Assembly: GCF_963678975.1 (NCBI RefSeq) | Contig: NC_089274.1 | Location: 8,400,143-8,464,142 of the forward strand | Source of the DNA: Dysidea avara | Lineage: Eukaryota; Porifera; Demospongiae; Dictyoceratida; Dysideidae | Direction of reading: 5' to 3' | Length of the DNA: 64,000 bases | In this document: positions 11,020-23,260 of the stretch, one piece after another | How the letters are laid out: each line of letters starts with the position of its first letter | Numbering within the stretch: position 1 is the stretch's first letter | Made by a program: the position numbers and the translations under genes | The notes under the pieces: generated by a model | Seen by the model: the letters and a program-made list of their open reading frames with translations, nothing else | Told to the model about the DNA's origin: nothing | The model's database searches: none

Positions 11020-11345
11020 TTTTATGTCCAATTTAACATTTACACATGACAGCTTAAATACCTGCATGTCAACAATGATATATCTCCGTACGTGTATTTT
11101 TTAATTGCTGTAGACTTACCAATAATACAACAGTTTACACTTTTATTTGAATATTTATTTTACAGTATACTTTAATGCTGATGACAATCATTTGAAGGGA
11201 AGATGGAGCTACTGAATTTTCAGGAAGGAAGGGTTGAAGCACTTTGGCTTTAACTGCATATCCTGGCTCCCACATCTTCACTTCATACAAAAAAACCTGC
11301 ACATCTTGGTTTCGACTGTTCACATCCTGGCTTCAAACCTCAGTA
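11020..11345. repeat. Segmental duplication unit 1, block A
   Basis: This block aligns in direct orientation with 13460-13880. Shared stretches include the AGCTTAAATACCTGCATGTC segment, a TTTACAGTATACT segment, GCTGATGACAATCATTTG and the TTCACATCCTGGCTTCAAA segment. Differences and indels show that the duplication is old. The source function is unknown. Confidence 0.7.
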
Positions 11346-11673
11346 GTGATCCAATAGCTCCTTAGTGTATAGGATCAAATTAAATGTGAACTATTGTCAT
11401 AGACAGAAAACATGTACAAAGGTATATCCATAACATTATATGGCTTCATTGATTTTTGGTACTATTTTCTGCTTACTCTTTCTAAGTAGTGATATTCACT
11501 ACTTCAGTAGCTACCGTCACTGCTTCATCACTACAAGGGAGGAACAGTCACTGCAAAAATTAGTGCATCACTACCTAAAATAGTTACCATTACTAGTTTG
11601 TTAGAGACCTTCACTAATTTGTTTTTATTGTAACAATTATAAATAATCACCAGAATGTACAGTAACAATTAAG

Positions 11674-12114
11674 TTGTTGTCACAACAAAAGTTACTATCT
11701 TGTCATTTAAAGTACATTATAAACTTTATCTTGTCAATTAGTCAAACATGTATGAGAAGATGTAGTAAGCACACTTGGGCTGATAAAAGTGTGTTGCATA
11801 TAGATATATTGAGCCATAATATGTATGAGGCTCTGGACATTTCTAGCGTCTTGTATATATTATGCTATATAGTAACTGGGTTTGCTAAGAATATTAAACT
11901 CAGGACTTGTTTATCCATAGATATAATGCACTGGGTATATGCTTGTAGATATGCGAGATGGAGACTCAGAGAGAACAATAGTTTGATTGCTAGGTATGTA
12001 TATATAAAAAATGATGATAATAATTGTGTCATCATAGCTATACAAGAAATGAACGTATCTGTTAGTCTGACTGCATCAAGACTTTATGTCTTTTATGAGA
12101 TAGAAGAATATTAG
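11674..12114 (+). other. Unassigned open frame (146 codons)
   Basis: An ATG-started frame of 146 codons has no recognisable domain, signal peptide or membrane segment, and no paralogue elsewhere in the window. The composition is AT-driven. It may be spurious; it is listed because it is among the longer open frames in a gene-free stretch. Confidence 0.15.
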
Positions 12115-12624
12115 CTATATAAGTATAGAGTCACTTGTAATTTAATAATAGTCAGAAACCTGATGAGAACTTTAATGGTGCTTCTGTATATGGAAATTAT
12201 GACATTAAATAAGTACATGAAATTAACACCTTATGTAGCTGGGTCACAAGCTGGGTATTAATGTTACATATATACCATCTAGCTTATGGTGAAACCCAAC
12301 CCTTGGCTGAGTGCATAGTTCTCTTAGCATGTGCAATAACTCCTATAAAAGGCTTCTGTGAATGTTAATTGCATATCACACACCTATTCCACAAAGTCAG
12401 TATCAGAATGTTTAGTGAGGTCTCTATATGCAACAGTCCACTCTGCAATCTCACAGTCCCCAATACCATGCTCTTCATGATCAAAGTAGACTGATAACAT
12501 TATCACAAAAATTTACTACTTTTGACCCGACTATCAATAAATACATAGGAAACCGAATGTCCACAGTTACTGTTCCTTAGGAGTATTAGAACCTAATCCC
12601 TTATGTAACTGTTGTTCCATGTCT

Positions 12625-13045
12625 TGTAAACTCTACGTACATTATGCATTTGAAACGTATGCCCACTGTAGCTGCTTGCTATATATTGCATAGAGAATTT
12701 AATATTAGCCACATTTAGCTATAGTGTATGAAGACATACTATTAGTGCCTTAACCTGACATGAATGACATTTTCATGGCAAGAACTAGCAGTTAGTTATT
12801 TACAGTGCCTGTATACCTTTACATCAAGTGGTATAATAAAACCATAATTTTACTGAATACCAATGTCTGTTGGCCATAGCTGATACAGTTACAAAAGTCT
12901 CAATCTGATCACACAAGTCTGCTTGAAAATGTGATTTCAATCTCCTATACATCAACACTATTTGATTAATGGGTTTGTTTGTATGGTCTAGGACCCGTAA
13001 AGCTATTGAAATGATCGCAAAAAAATGCTGAAACAAAGATGGATG
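12625..13045. repeat. Segmental duplication unit 1, block B
   Basis: This block aligns in direct orientation with 15715-16083 plus 16490-16535. Shared stretches include a GAATGACATTTTCATGG segment, ACTAGCAGTTA and TAATGGGTTTGTTTGT. The copy here lacks the hAT-like MITE present in the other and therefore represents the empty site. Confidence 0.7.
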
Positions 13046-13459
13046 AAAGGTACCTTATAACTTTTCTAAATCCTGCCAAAGAGCATATTAACAGAAGTAT
13101 TGTATTACTGTACAATGACTCCATTGAAATACATATATAAATTACGTAGCTATTCAGTATACAACTAGCAAAACATGTTAGTACTCGATATTAGTAGTTG
13201 AGTCGCTAACAGTATTTGTCATCATGTAGACAATAAACATGGTAATTAATGATGGTGTAACACCGGTAGCTATACTCAGCAGTGGTTGTACAAACATGCC
13301 CAGTGTAGGAAAGCTGTTTAAGTACATAGACTTATTTGCTATTTATTTACAATGCTATAAGCTAAGTTTTGTACATGTGTGTGTGTGATGAATCCATTGT
13401 GTTATACTATAAGCCTGTAAATATACAACACATCTTGGATTCAAATTTTAAGTTCTGGC

Positions 13460-13943
13460 ATTCAATTTAACATTCACACATGCACAGCTTAAATACCTGC
13501 ATGTCATAATTAATAACAATTATATATCTCTGTACATGTATTTTATAAACTGTTGTAGACTGAATATCCATACTTATATGGTAATACACTACTACCGATA
13601 ATACAATAGTTCACATTTTATTTGAATATTTTTTTTACAGTATACTACCAAGTGTTAATGCTGATGACAATCATTTGCAGGGAAGATGTGCAGTATGGAG
13701 CTACTGAATTGAATTTGGCTAAAGCCAGGATGAAAAGTTTGAAGCCAGGATGCGCAACTTCAAGTACGACTACATCACATCTTAGTGCATATCCTGGCTT
13801 CCACATCTTGCACACAGCATGCACATCTTGGTTTCAGACTGTTCACATCCTGGCTTCAAATTGTTAACATCCTGGCTTCAGCCTGATTCAGTAGGCTTCT
13901 CCATACTGCACATACTGTATATCAAGAGTCAAGCAAAGGCATA
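13460..13943. repeat. Segmental duplication unit 2, block A
   Basis: Diverged direct copy of 11020-11345, with the same AGCTTAAATACCTGCATGTC and TTCACATCCTGGCTTC landmarks. A CATCCTGGCTTCA phrase is locally repeated here near 13845-13880. Confidence 0.7.
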
Positions 13944-14468
13944 CCGTATAGCTGGTAATTTTCGAAAGGTTTTTATTTTCGTTTTCGGATATTTCGAAGA
14001 GGCCCTTCTCTTTGAAAATAAATCCCCATGCCCGGTTGTTCTTCGAAAATAAATTCCCACAAGTGAAAGCAATGATCCAACTTTCGGTGATTCGCTTGTG
14101 TATTCCTCGAGTTTTAGCTCAGTATTACTGATGACAATGGGTAAACTGTATCATTACTGTGTCAATAACCAGAAAACAGGTGATCCAGAATGGGAATTGA
14201 TGCCGTCTGCTCTATAATCTATGCTAGCTACGATCGAGCATGCGAGCCAGTGAATTTATTCCACTCGAAACTCCCTCAGTCTTCTCTCCAGTGCACAGGG
14301 ATGGGGGGGTTATTCCATCAGTAAGTCAGTTTTTGGCAAACATTCACACATTGTGATACGAATTTCCGTTTATTTGAAAATAAACACTCTTCGAAATTAA
14401 AATCCTTCGAAATTCAGATTTTGCTCCTTTTGCAAAATTTTCTGTTTTGAAAATAACCCGCTATACGG
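13944..14468. mobile_element. 525-bp MITE with CCGTATAG ends and TA duplication
   Basis: The termini are CCGTATAGC and GCTATACGG, with similarity extending about 25 bp inward (AATTTTC/GAAAAT-type sequence). TA flanks both ends. The paralogous block near 11430 reads continuously through the site with a single TA, which fixes the boundaries to the base. The interior is rich in TTCGAA/GAAAATAAA words and has no transposase. The TA duplication suits a Tc1/mariner-like mobiliser. Confidence 0.8.
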
Positions 14469-14576
14469 TATCCATATCATTGTATGGCTTCATTGATTGC
14501 CGGTGAAGGGATTTAAGCTAGAATTAAGGTATGGTAAGCATGCATGCTTATACTACAAGTATAAGGAAAAAATATG

Positions 14577-14766
14577 AATTTAAGTTTGATTAGGGATCAT
14601 AGAAAGAAGTAGGGAAACAAGGGAGGTCACCTACACCTGCAGATATACTAGTGAACATTTAACCCCTAATTTAGGGATTAAATGTTCACTAGTATATCTG
14701 CAGGTGTATAGGTGACCTCCCTTGTTTCCCTACTTTTTTCTATGATCCCTAATTAAACTTAAAATT
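14577..14766. repeat. Long hairpin head of composite repeat, copy A
   Basis: This is a near-perfect palindrome of about 190 bp. Arms of roughly 90 bp (14577-14669 and 14674-14766) contain GTAGGGAAACAAGGGAGG and its complement and meet around 14672. A conserved tail follows directly. Other copies of the tail have different hairpins or none in front. Confidence 0.85.
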
Positions 14767-15060
14767 GATAATTTTTGTTTTACTTTTTTGTAACATAATT
14801 ATGACTTGTGAACCCATGCAAACTGCATCAAAAGAAAGGATGGCAATGTTTTCGTCTGAACGCGCACCCCAGCTATCATTCAGTTATTGACTCAAAAGTG
14901 AAGTGAACACTATACTTCGCTTTCAGCTATGTTCAGCCCGTCGTTACACAGCGTTACAGGAGAAACGCCTCTGCAATCAATCCAGCCACCATGAAAAATA
15001 CAGATGATTCTCACAACTGAACTATCAATTAATAACTCGAAAGCGAAGTAATGTGACTAG
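14767..15060. repeat. Composite-repeat tail, copy A (truncated)
   Basis: It starts with TTTTTGTAACATAATTATGA, then GTGAACCCATGCAAA, CATCAAAAGAAAGG and GCGCACCCCAGCTATCA. These features recur at 21500, 29075 and 32515. This copy ends early compared with those at 21.5 and 29.1 kb. Confidence 0.7.
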
Positions 15061-15714
15061 TCAGTATGCTATTGACCTGAAATTTTCACACATGTCTTCC
15101 ATAGTAGTACAACATGACAGGTCAAGATGGCATACCCCAACATTAAGTTACAGTCTTACAAAGTCACAACACTGATGTGTGAGGAATGGTTTTGTCAAAT
15201 AGTATGGTCACATATACTGTAGCTACTATGAATCTTTAGTATACCAGCAACATACGCACATGATACACACATGCATGATGTATTTCTTGTAGCAATAGAA
15301 GCAATTCACATGTACAAGATCAACAACTACAACAACACTGTGACCAGTGTACAATTACAATTTACATAGGAGGCTCCAGGATTTTTGGTGACTGCATGGT
15401 TTCTGATCAGGAGCATAGCTTTTGGTGTAGACCAAATAAATGGTAACTGCCTGCTGAGAATAGCTGCCCTCTACTAGCTAAGTAACTATATATTAATATC
15501 ACTGATAAAGTACTTAAAAATCCATACAGCTCTACATAGCTTGCTACACTGAATAGTGTGACTGCTCTATTAAAGTATTTGGATCTGAATGTTGTGCCTT
15601 TGCAAATCAATGCAAAATATATTTTTAAACTAGTTTAATACACTTGACTGGTTTCCGGAAACCTCAAAAACTGATTTATAATCAGGATAACAGTAGCTAG
15701 TTACATAGCATGAA
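15061..15714. other. Unassigned region with fragments of duplicated DNA
   Basis: It contains a diverged relative of 10250-10420 (AAGATCAACAACTACAACAAC; TTTATAATCAGGATAA) and one copy of the 17-bp motif at 15560-15576 (-). No gene is recognised. Confidence 0.4.
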
Positions 15715-16083
15715 AGTTCATACCATACATTATGTTTTGAAACATTTACCATGTGTGCCACACTAGTTGCTATTGCGTAGAGAATTTCCAGATTACACAA
15801 TATCAGCAACCTTTAATTAGTGTATGCATGAAGGCATACTATCAGTACATTAACCTGAGGTGAATGACATTTTCATGGCAAGAACTAGCAGTTATGTATC
15901 TAAAGTGTCTGTACACTTTTGTATAATAAGTCATTTATTGAATACTATTCATGTCTGTTGGCCACAGCTGATGCAGTTACAAAAGTCTCAATCTCATGGC
16001 ATCATGCAAGTCTGCTTGAAAATGCCTCCTATACATTGAGACTATTGGATTAATGGGTTTGTTTGTGCGGTATAGGAGGGGAA
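15715..16083. repeat. Segmental duplication unit 2, block B
   Basis: Diverged direct copy of 12625-13045, interrupted at its end by the MITE at 16084-16481 and resuming at 16490-16535. Confidence 0.7.
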
Positions 16084-16481
16084 CAGTGTTGGGACAGTTA
16101 CTTGTTAAAAGTAACTAGTCACATATTACATGCAACTGAACTATTTAGTTACAGTTACATATTACCCAAAAAATAAAGTAACTATAATAATATTACATAC
16201 TATATTACTTTGTGTCCACAGCCTTAAGCTGTCACGTGTGAAACTACCACCTTATCATGTGACATGATTGCGTTGTTGGACAACGTGCAAATCTTGGTTA
16301 TAAGTAAGAAGCTGGTGAATAAGCTTCATTCAACATTAGATTCGTTACAGTAACTATATTACTTAGGTAACACGTTACATTTGTAAGTAAAGTAACTTGA
16401 GTTATATTACCTGTTTTATAGCGTATTTCATTATATTACTTAGTAACTACAAAAGTAAGTAACGCGTTACCCCCAACACTG
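16084..16481. mobile_element. hAT-type MITE with CAGTGTTGGG termini
   Basis: It begins CAGTGTTGGG and ends CCCAACACTG, with TAACGCGTTAC just inside the right end. The flanking octamers GAGGGGAA and GAGAGGAA form an 8-bp target duplication with one mismatch. The paralogous block at about 12990-13000 lacks the element. The interior is rich in AGTAACT/AGTTACT words and non-coding. The CAGTGTTGGG ends are typical of hAT non-autonomous elements in many animals. Confidence 0.85.
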
Positions 16482-16869
16482 GAGAGGAAAAAGGCTTGTA
16501 AAGCTCTTGAAACGAAAAAGAATGCTGAAAGGAAATCCTGGATACAGTTCCCAAAAGCCATTGTTAGCCTTAGGCCTAGCATTCTTTCCTGTTTTTTCAC
16601 TCCATTTGGCCATGTTACAATGGACGCTTTTGATCTGTGCAAACTTCACACCACAAAACAGTTCATAACACACCCATTCAGTTTGTATCTAATTGGTAAA
16701 CACTCCACCCTCGGACTGCACAAACCTCATGGGCATATCATATTACTTGTAAGAGTGCTACCGTTGGTAGATATTCTACTTTATTATCACACGATACACA
16801 AGTTCTGGTCTGTGACTAACCAGCAAGTTATGTGCTCAACTACAAATGATACATATTGATGTGACAAAT
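16482..16869. other. 3' flank of fucosidase gene A
   Basis: It contains the end of the segmental duplication (to about 16535) and the probable polyadenylation signal of gene A. The open frames here show no domain. Confidence 0.4.
16780..16785 (-). terminator. AATAAA polyadenylation signal of fucosidase gene A
   Basis: The hexamer lies on the minus strand about 85 bp after the gene A stop codon. Confidence 0.5.
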
Positions 16870-19708
16870 TCACTGCACTGTTATCTTTAGTGTCCATGCC
16901 CATTTCAAGTTAGAAGATGGAAGGAGGTTAGGTAGAGTGACTTGTAGCCCATCAGAATTTAATGAGAACTTTAAAGGTGTTCCTGTAGTGGGAATATAAT
17001 GTAAACAATTAAACGAATCTTAAAGCAGAAACATGCTACATTACACAAATCAAATGAGTACTACATTAACCAATTGCAATGTTGTAAGTCCTGATGTTCT
17101 TTATCAATGAGCATGCACTATGTTTGTACATATTCTGTGTACCAACAAAATAGTGGAGTGCATGTCAAGTTCTCTGTAACTATAACCCTTAAAATTATGG
17201 TATAAAGAGTTAAGTTAAAAGTTACACAAAACAATTGCAGCATACCAGTCAATCCCAACATCTCCACAGAGGTCACATGATGAGATGACAATGCTCCCAG
17301 TAACACACTGCTATTACTAGGCCAGTCCAGTAGTACAGCATACACTGTTGATGTCTCACCAGTCACATTACCACCACTTGTGTACCTATCACAGTCAACA
17401 CAACCATCACTATTGCATAGTTTAACTGCAAACACCAAATACTCTAATAGAACATACACACAATACTCACCACACATTAGGACTGATGGTGTCATTCTGA
17501 TGTAACCATGGTACTGATCCATATATACACTGTCCATTGATGTTAAGCCATTCACCTACACTAGTAACAAGTGGTATGGACCAACTAGTAATGGACTATA
17601 CTAGTACACACCAATCTCTAGTAGCCTCTCCTCAAATATTGGCATTATCCTCCCATCATGTGTGGGACCAACATTGAGTAACAGGTTACCACCACAACTG
17701 TACAGGGAAGAATGGTACATTAGTAAACCACAGCAGTGTCTGGATTTATACATACATACATACATAATCAATCTGATTTACACAGCTTACCTATGGCGGG
17801 AGATTTATATGGAGAAAAATAATAGTATTCAGAGTATTGTAGAACACTAACAGCCAAATGGAATAAACCATTATGCCAAGTTATGGACTACCAAGGGAAC
17901 TAATATTACAATAGAGGTCTTTACCCAATGCAACTCTAGCATCCAATTAGATTCTGTAACAATTTAGATAATTATTTTTGTGTATACACTCTGGGATGGA
18001 AGAATGCATGGGTTTGGTTTGTTCCTGAGTTTAAACAAACTACCTCAACATTTCCACATCCTTTTCAAACTCTACTCAGTCAACTTAGGCCTTTGGAAAT
18101 GTAGCTTGTAATGACTCAATTTTGAAGAGGTTTTTAGACAGTTAACTTTACCAAAAATAGTTAAGCTGTGCCTGCCTGGGAGATTTGCTTAAAATTGGCA
18201 TGTGGACTACCCAATCAGGGCAATACATTGGCATAACATGCCAGCTTCTGGACTACACACCACACAACTGGGGGTCTTGATAATGTTATTTGTCTTTATG
18301 ATTGATTTCAAAGAGACAGTCAATAAATAATAATGACTGTTTAATTAAAGTGTTTTGACAAATGCATACAATCAAGCATTTCATGTTATGAATTTAGTTG
18401 CCATTTCTTTACAACTGGATCGGATGCTTCTGTTAACATGACAATTCACCTGACAACAGATACTAAGAGATGTACTAGGTCTTCAGTAGTATGGTAACCC
18501 TGTAGTGGTATATTCCTCTGATAACCCCATGAGCTCTTGTCTATCGTATCAGCATCTTCCCACTTGTGCTTCTGCAATACTCCTACAAATATTAATGGTG
18601 AGTATAATGTACAAATCTTTTAATATGATAACACACCCGGGTTATATCGGTCATGACAGGTGAAGTATCCACCATTTATACACTGATCACCATGACCCCA
18701 GCGATCATTGACCACAACAGTATCCTTGACTGGACTATGATCATAAACAGCATAAGAATTATAAGTATGTATACTTGCGTGTGTCTTTCTGTGTACGTAC
18801 ATATGTGTGTTGTGCAGTGCAGCATGTGAATGAAAAGTATACAGGTGAGAAAAATGTTGCATATGTGCATGGTACACTGGAAGAAAACAACTCCATACAT
18901 TAGAGCCAATGCATCATGGCCACCAGTTATTTGCAAGCTTTGTTCTATGCCCCTGTATTTAAGAAGCTAATACAATGACAAATTATGCTTATTTTAAAAG
19001 CAGTTTCATTCCCAGATAATGAGCATTTGTTTGGCACAAAATAACTTCAATACATACAGCAGCTGGAGAGAAAATCATAGAAGGAATGTAGACAGTCAGA
19101 CACACAGTTGGCTTTTCAGCTTAATAGACTGCAGGCACCACTAGGTGTGAGGTAACTACAAGCATGACCATATAGGTAAGGATATGTAAACTAAATGGCT
19201 GATTTACTTTGTAGTATATATACATACCCTGTAGGCATGTCAAACAGTACGTAGGTTAGGGCACACTTTACTGTTTTATTTGAGTATCTTGATCTTCTGT
19301 AGTAGTACTATTGTTTTGTCATTCTGACTTTCTTTTACTGAGGTAGCTGTCTGATTGCCTTAATGCTAGCTACAGCACTGGATGATTTCTTACTGAAAAG
19401 AGTGTTTACATTTCTTGCATGTCAATAATGAAATACTCCCATTGTCAGTGATTGTGTGTCACCTGCTTACCTACTGTTGTATAACCAAGCAAGAAATTCT
19501 CTGCTCTGCCAGTAATCATCATAAGCACCTCCATACCCATCTGCCCATATCAACTCTGGTTTGTATGTCTCCACTATCTCATGTAGTTGTGGCTGCATCA
19601 CTTCCTAGTGACACTGAGAGTGATACACACACACACATGCACATACACGATGCATGTGCACATTACATACAAAGCAAATTCTATGGCAGCTATTGCCACC
19701 AAGTGAAC

Positions 19709-19792
<84 letters not shown>

Positions 19793-22700
19793 GCAAGCAA
19801 GCAAGCAAAGCCCAAGGCAGCTGTACGAAACACAGCTATTGCCGCCCAGCGAACTAGCACTGGGATGCATGTGCACCACTCAGCACTTGAGCCTTGTGCA
19901 GGCAAATCCTTCTGGGGCAGGGCTAGTAACCCGCAGGAGGATTGTACCAGGTCTCATGGAAAGAGGTCGCAGAACTCAAAGTTCTACAACGACCTCAACA
20001 CCGCTAAGCGAGACAAGGACAGTGGGGCATTTGTTTTCCCAGTTAATACCAGGTACCCATTGATGTTACAGCTGGGTGGGCTGCTTCCCCAGTTGACACC
20101 AGGCCACCAGGTCCCCATTAACAGCTGGGTAGACTGGAGCAATGTGAGTAAAGTTTCTTGCTCAAGGAAACAACAACAACAACACTAAAGTGGCATAACT
20201 GGGAATTGAACCTGGGACCTTTCGATCACCAGGCAGAAGCCCTAACCACTTGGTTATGCTGTCTCACACACACTCACGCACGCACGCACGCACGCACACG
20301 CACACACCACTACACAAAATGCGCCTACATGTCTACAGATGCATATGAACTACTTATATAGACAATATACATACATACTCTCATGTAGTCATTGGTTTTG
20401 AACTGGTTGGCTTTGTCTTGCAAGAACAGAGGATGGTACCATTCAAACAATGAATAGTAGAGACCAAAATGAATATCAGTGTAGTTTCTTATAGCAGCAG
20501 CTAAATCACCTATGTGTGATACAGTGTATCATCATTGTCATGTGATCTTCAATATCACTCACATGCGTACACTAGCATACAATATTCCATGTATAGAAGT
20601 TAACTTCACCTCCCTGGTGAATTGAAAGGTCCATAACCCTCTAACTTCATGTGCAAAAGCATAATAAAGGAATGTACTATTCTAACTGAAAGAACAACTA
20701 CCCTAATAGAACATTCATCTCTCGATAGTGGATGTTCAGATTACTCATCAACACATCAATGTGTTTTGTATTTGAGCAAACAATTATGGTAACTGCCACT
20801 CATGGTCAGTAAACAACTGGTTCTACCCAGTCAGAACTTTATTATATTGTACAACAATACCATACCAACAAGGTCCCTGTGTGGTCCAGTATCAACGCTA
20901 TTCCAATTCCATGAGTACTTGGATGGCCAATTGGTGAATCCTTCATGATGTTTACTAGTCAGTACCACATACCTGTACAGTGTACAGTGTATAGTAATCA
21001 TAGCATAAGTGCACAACAGTGGCCAGTGATATAATAGCACACAACATGTCCGTCATGGTTATTCTGGATGCAATAAGTAACAATTTTTTTGTGTGGTGAT
21101 GACAGCTATATTTTTTCTGTTATAATCATGCAGTACATACATAGAGGTCTCCAAAAATGTCCAAGAATACATATGTTTACAAGACACCCTTATGTTATAC
21201 AAGTACACAAATTTTTTTTGGAATTTTCAACTAGAGTAGGGACCATAGCACATCGAAAAGTACGGAAACAAGCTGGAGTAGTGCATGATATTAAGTCACA
21301 GTAAAACAATAAGAAGTGTTATATCCCTACTGTGCTCATAATACGGAAATGCACGGTAGGGATATAACACTTCTTATTGTTTCATTGTGATTTAATTAAT
21401 ATCATGCACTACTCCAGCTTGTTTCAGTGCATTTTATCGATGTACTATGGTCCCTTTTTTGTACTTGTTTGTTAATTTTTTTTGTAAATAATAATTGTTA
21501 AGACTGGTGAACCCTAGCATACAGAAAGAAATGGCACCACGCGCCCTAGCTATATCAATTATCGTCTGAAAAGTGAAGTATCCATTACGCTTCATTGTCG
21601 GCTATGTTAAGCCAGTTACACAGCTTTACGAATCAAGAACTGTTTGAAAAGCACTCCTGCAATCCACGCATACCACATCAAAAGAAAGAAATGGTGCCGC
21701 GTGCCCCAGTTATATCAATTATCGTAGTATCCATTATGTTTCATTGTCGGCTGTGTTCAACCTGTTACACAGCAGAACGAATCAAGAACTGTTCGAAAAG
21801 CATCTCTGCAATCAAAGTAGCCACTATGAAAAATATGGACAATTTCTGTTACGAAGGGAAGCCACCATGTGCTACCGCAATATTGATACTTTTTGCTGTC
21901 AGCAAAAATGAATGAAACACAAAGGAGGACACTGGTAAGTCCATGAAGAATGCATTGTACGTACTGTGGTATGCCAAAAGGCACCTCGCCAAAGCAACGT
22001 CAAATAGTCAAGTCCGTAGCCTTAGCTTTTATTAAGTTATGCTTGTCTGAAGGCATCAGTCAGTTACTCAGTCAGTCAGTCACTAGAAAATTCTGTTAAA
22101 TAATTTTTTTAAAAATCATTGAAAGCATTTAGGGTCAATTTGAAGGCTTGTTTGGGCTTAGTTTTACCTAACCAATACTGCCTCATCGTCATCTGGGAAA
22201 AGTGAGGCTGGTTTTTGGGTGATGTTTTTCATGGGTCATGCCCATACCTTTGTGGTCCTTCTGAAGACCTCGATAGATGTCTGTTACTATTGAGGATGGT
22301 TTACTCATTTAGCGATGATCATGAAAACAGGAAATTTTGTAGTGTCCAAAATTTCTAGCTAGCTACAGATGATTAAAACAAAATGATGTGTTCACATGTA
22401 CACACACTAGTCTTGCACATGCATATATGGCCAGACCAATTTTTCTCTTACGGTGCTTTTAATAAGTACCTGCTTTGGAAACACCAGTCTGCATTAGAGA
22501 CTCAGTTTTTAGCACCTTTGTTATCAACAAATTTGTGCGACAACAATTTAGTTAAACAAGCTTCTAGTTCTAACACCCAACACGGATGGTGTAATTAGGT
22601 GAATGAATGTGCAGGTTCTTACATAATGTTTAATCAAAAATCAAGCTTTATAATACTGGAGAGGGAAAATATATGGGATTAAAAATAAGCAAACAGTACA

Positions 22701-23098
22701 CACACAACCCCTACACGGAACAGGCCACCACACACTGAACAGGCCACCACACACACACATGCACACCTTGCTCCAGCCTTCTGAAACAGCTCAGCCCAAG
22801 CTTTGGGATCAAACAATTCAGCTTTGAACATTGGAGCAAAGTCTGGATACTCAAACCCCAGAGGATAATTTCTCTCCATAAACTCTACCAAATCAGAATC
22901 ATTCCCTGTCTTCCAATAATACCAGAACCACTCCGACTTGAAACTAGGCACACTGTACACCCCCCAGTGAATGAAGATTCCAAACTTCGACTGGTCGTAC
23001 CATTTTGGTAGTGGCCTACTGTTTAACGAGTCCCACGTGGGTTTGTATTGACCAGAAACACAACTCAATATCACTATCGCTGTTACCACAGACAACAT
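16870..23098 (-). CDS. GH29 alpha-L-fucosidase, gene A (10 exons, complete)
   Basis: The enzyme hydrolyses terminal alpha-L-fucose from glycoproteins and glycolipids and is typically lysosomal or secreted. Exons, in transcript order: 23098-22767, 20972-20866, 20509-20379, 19604-19471, 18734-18637, 18582-18450, 17697-17612, 17555-17471, 17385-17246, 16982-16870. All introns are GT-AG and all phases agree, giving 452 residues (human FUCA1 is about 466). An N-terminal signal peptide of about 16 residues ([16 protein letters not shown]) is followed by [15 protein letters not shown] and SEWFW, then the SKHHEGF active-site motif in exon 2. Exon 4 has KPELIWADG, whose Asp is the expected nucleophile. 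[15 protein letters not shown] follows across exons 6-7. The C-terminal beta domain is in exons 8-10. Intron 1 (1,794 bp) holds a composite repeat; intron 3 holds a (CA)n tract and a SINE. Gene A is head-to-head with gene B. Confidence 0.95.
19712..19791. repeat. (CA)n microsatellite followed by (CAAG)n
   Basis: About 40 CA units are followed by four to five CAAG-type units up to 19808, at the 3' end of a SINE in intron 3 of gene A. The long His-Thr or Cys-Val frames across it are artefacts. Confidence 0.95.
19795..20263 (-). mobile_element. tRNA-derived SINE in intron 3 of gene A
   Basis: On the minus strand a 72-nt tRNA-like head (20263-20192) has an A box (ACCAAGTGGTTAGG), a B box (GGTTCAATTCCC) and a 7-bp acceptor-type pairing (GCATAAC with GTTATGC). 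It is followed by CTTGAGCAAGAAACTTTACT, then a CCAGTC-ACCCAGCTG core and a tail that runs into the microsatellite. A second copy with the same body lies at 38590-38960. It is RNA-polymerase-III type and needs LINE machinery to move. Confidence 0.8.
21239..21454. repeat. Hairpin head of composite repeat, copy B
   Basis: Arms of about 100 bp run from GGGACCATAGCACATCG to the complementary CGATGTACTATGGTCCC. They include GCTGGAGTAGTGCATGA, ACAATAAGAAGTG and TTATATCCCTACTG with their complements. It lies in intron 1 of gene A. The same hairpin sequence, rearranged, is present at 26819-27092, but it differs from the head at 14577. Confidence 0.85.
21500..22265. repeat. Composite-repeat tail, copy B (longest)
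   Basis: It begins with ACTGGTGAACCCTAGCAT and contains two tandem relatives of a block starting AAAGAAAGAAATGG and CGCCCTAGCTA (21525 and 21680). Then come GGACACTGGTAAGTCCATG, CTGAAGGCATCAGTCAG, a CAGT-rich stretch, and an end segment with GAAGGCTTGTTTGGGCTTA and GTGAGGCTGGTTTTTGG. It aligns with 29075-29648 and 32515-33720. Short open frames across the copies look similar, but all are broken and none has a known domain. Confidence 0.75.
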
Positions 23099-23260
23099 TC
23101 CACTGTATTAGAGTAGAAATACCTTGATGGTAAGCCGTAGTTACCAACATGCAAGAAGTTAATCGTATTTGAGTCCATACAAAACTCTGAGCCACTGCAG
23201 GGAAAACCCCAGTTGTCAAGCATATCACGTGAGGAGTTTCTGGCGCACTGCTTAAGTATC
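23099..23260. promoter_or_regulatory. Shared intergenic promoter region of fucosidase genes A and B
   Basis: Only 162 bp separate the divergent start codons of two complete GH29 genes, so both promoters must lie here or inside the 5' exons. No clear TATA box is seen on either strand. Bidirectional expression is inference. Confidence 0.6.

Noticed and set aside
19598-19905. Cys-Val-rich and His-Thr-rich open frames
   Set aside because: They are translations of the (CA)n microsatellite.
20192-20263. Functional tRNA gene on the minus strand
   Set aside because: The acceptor stem pairs, but D- and anticodon-arm pairing is poor and the segment continues into a SINE body with a second copy at 38.6 kb.
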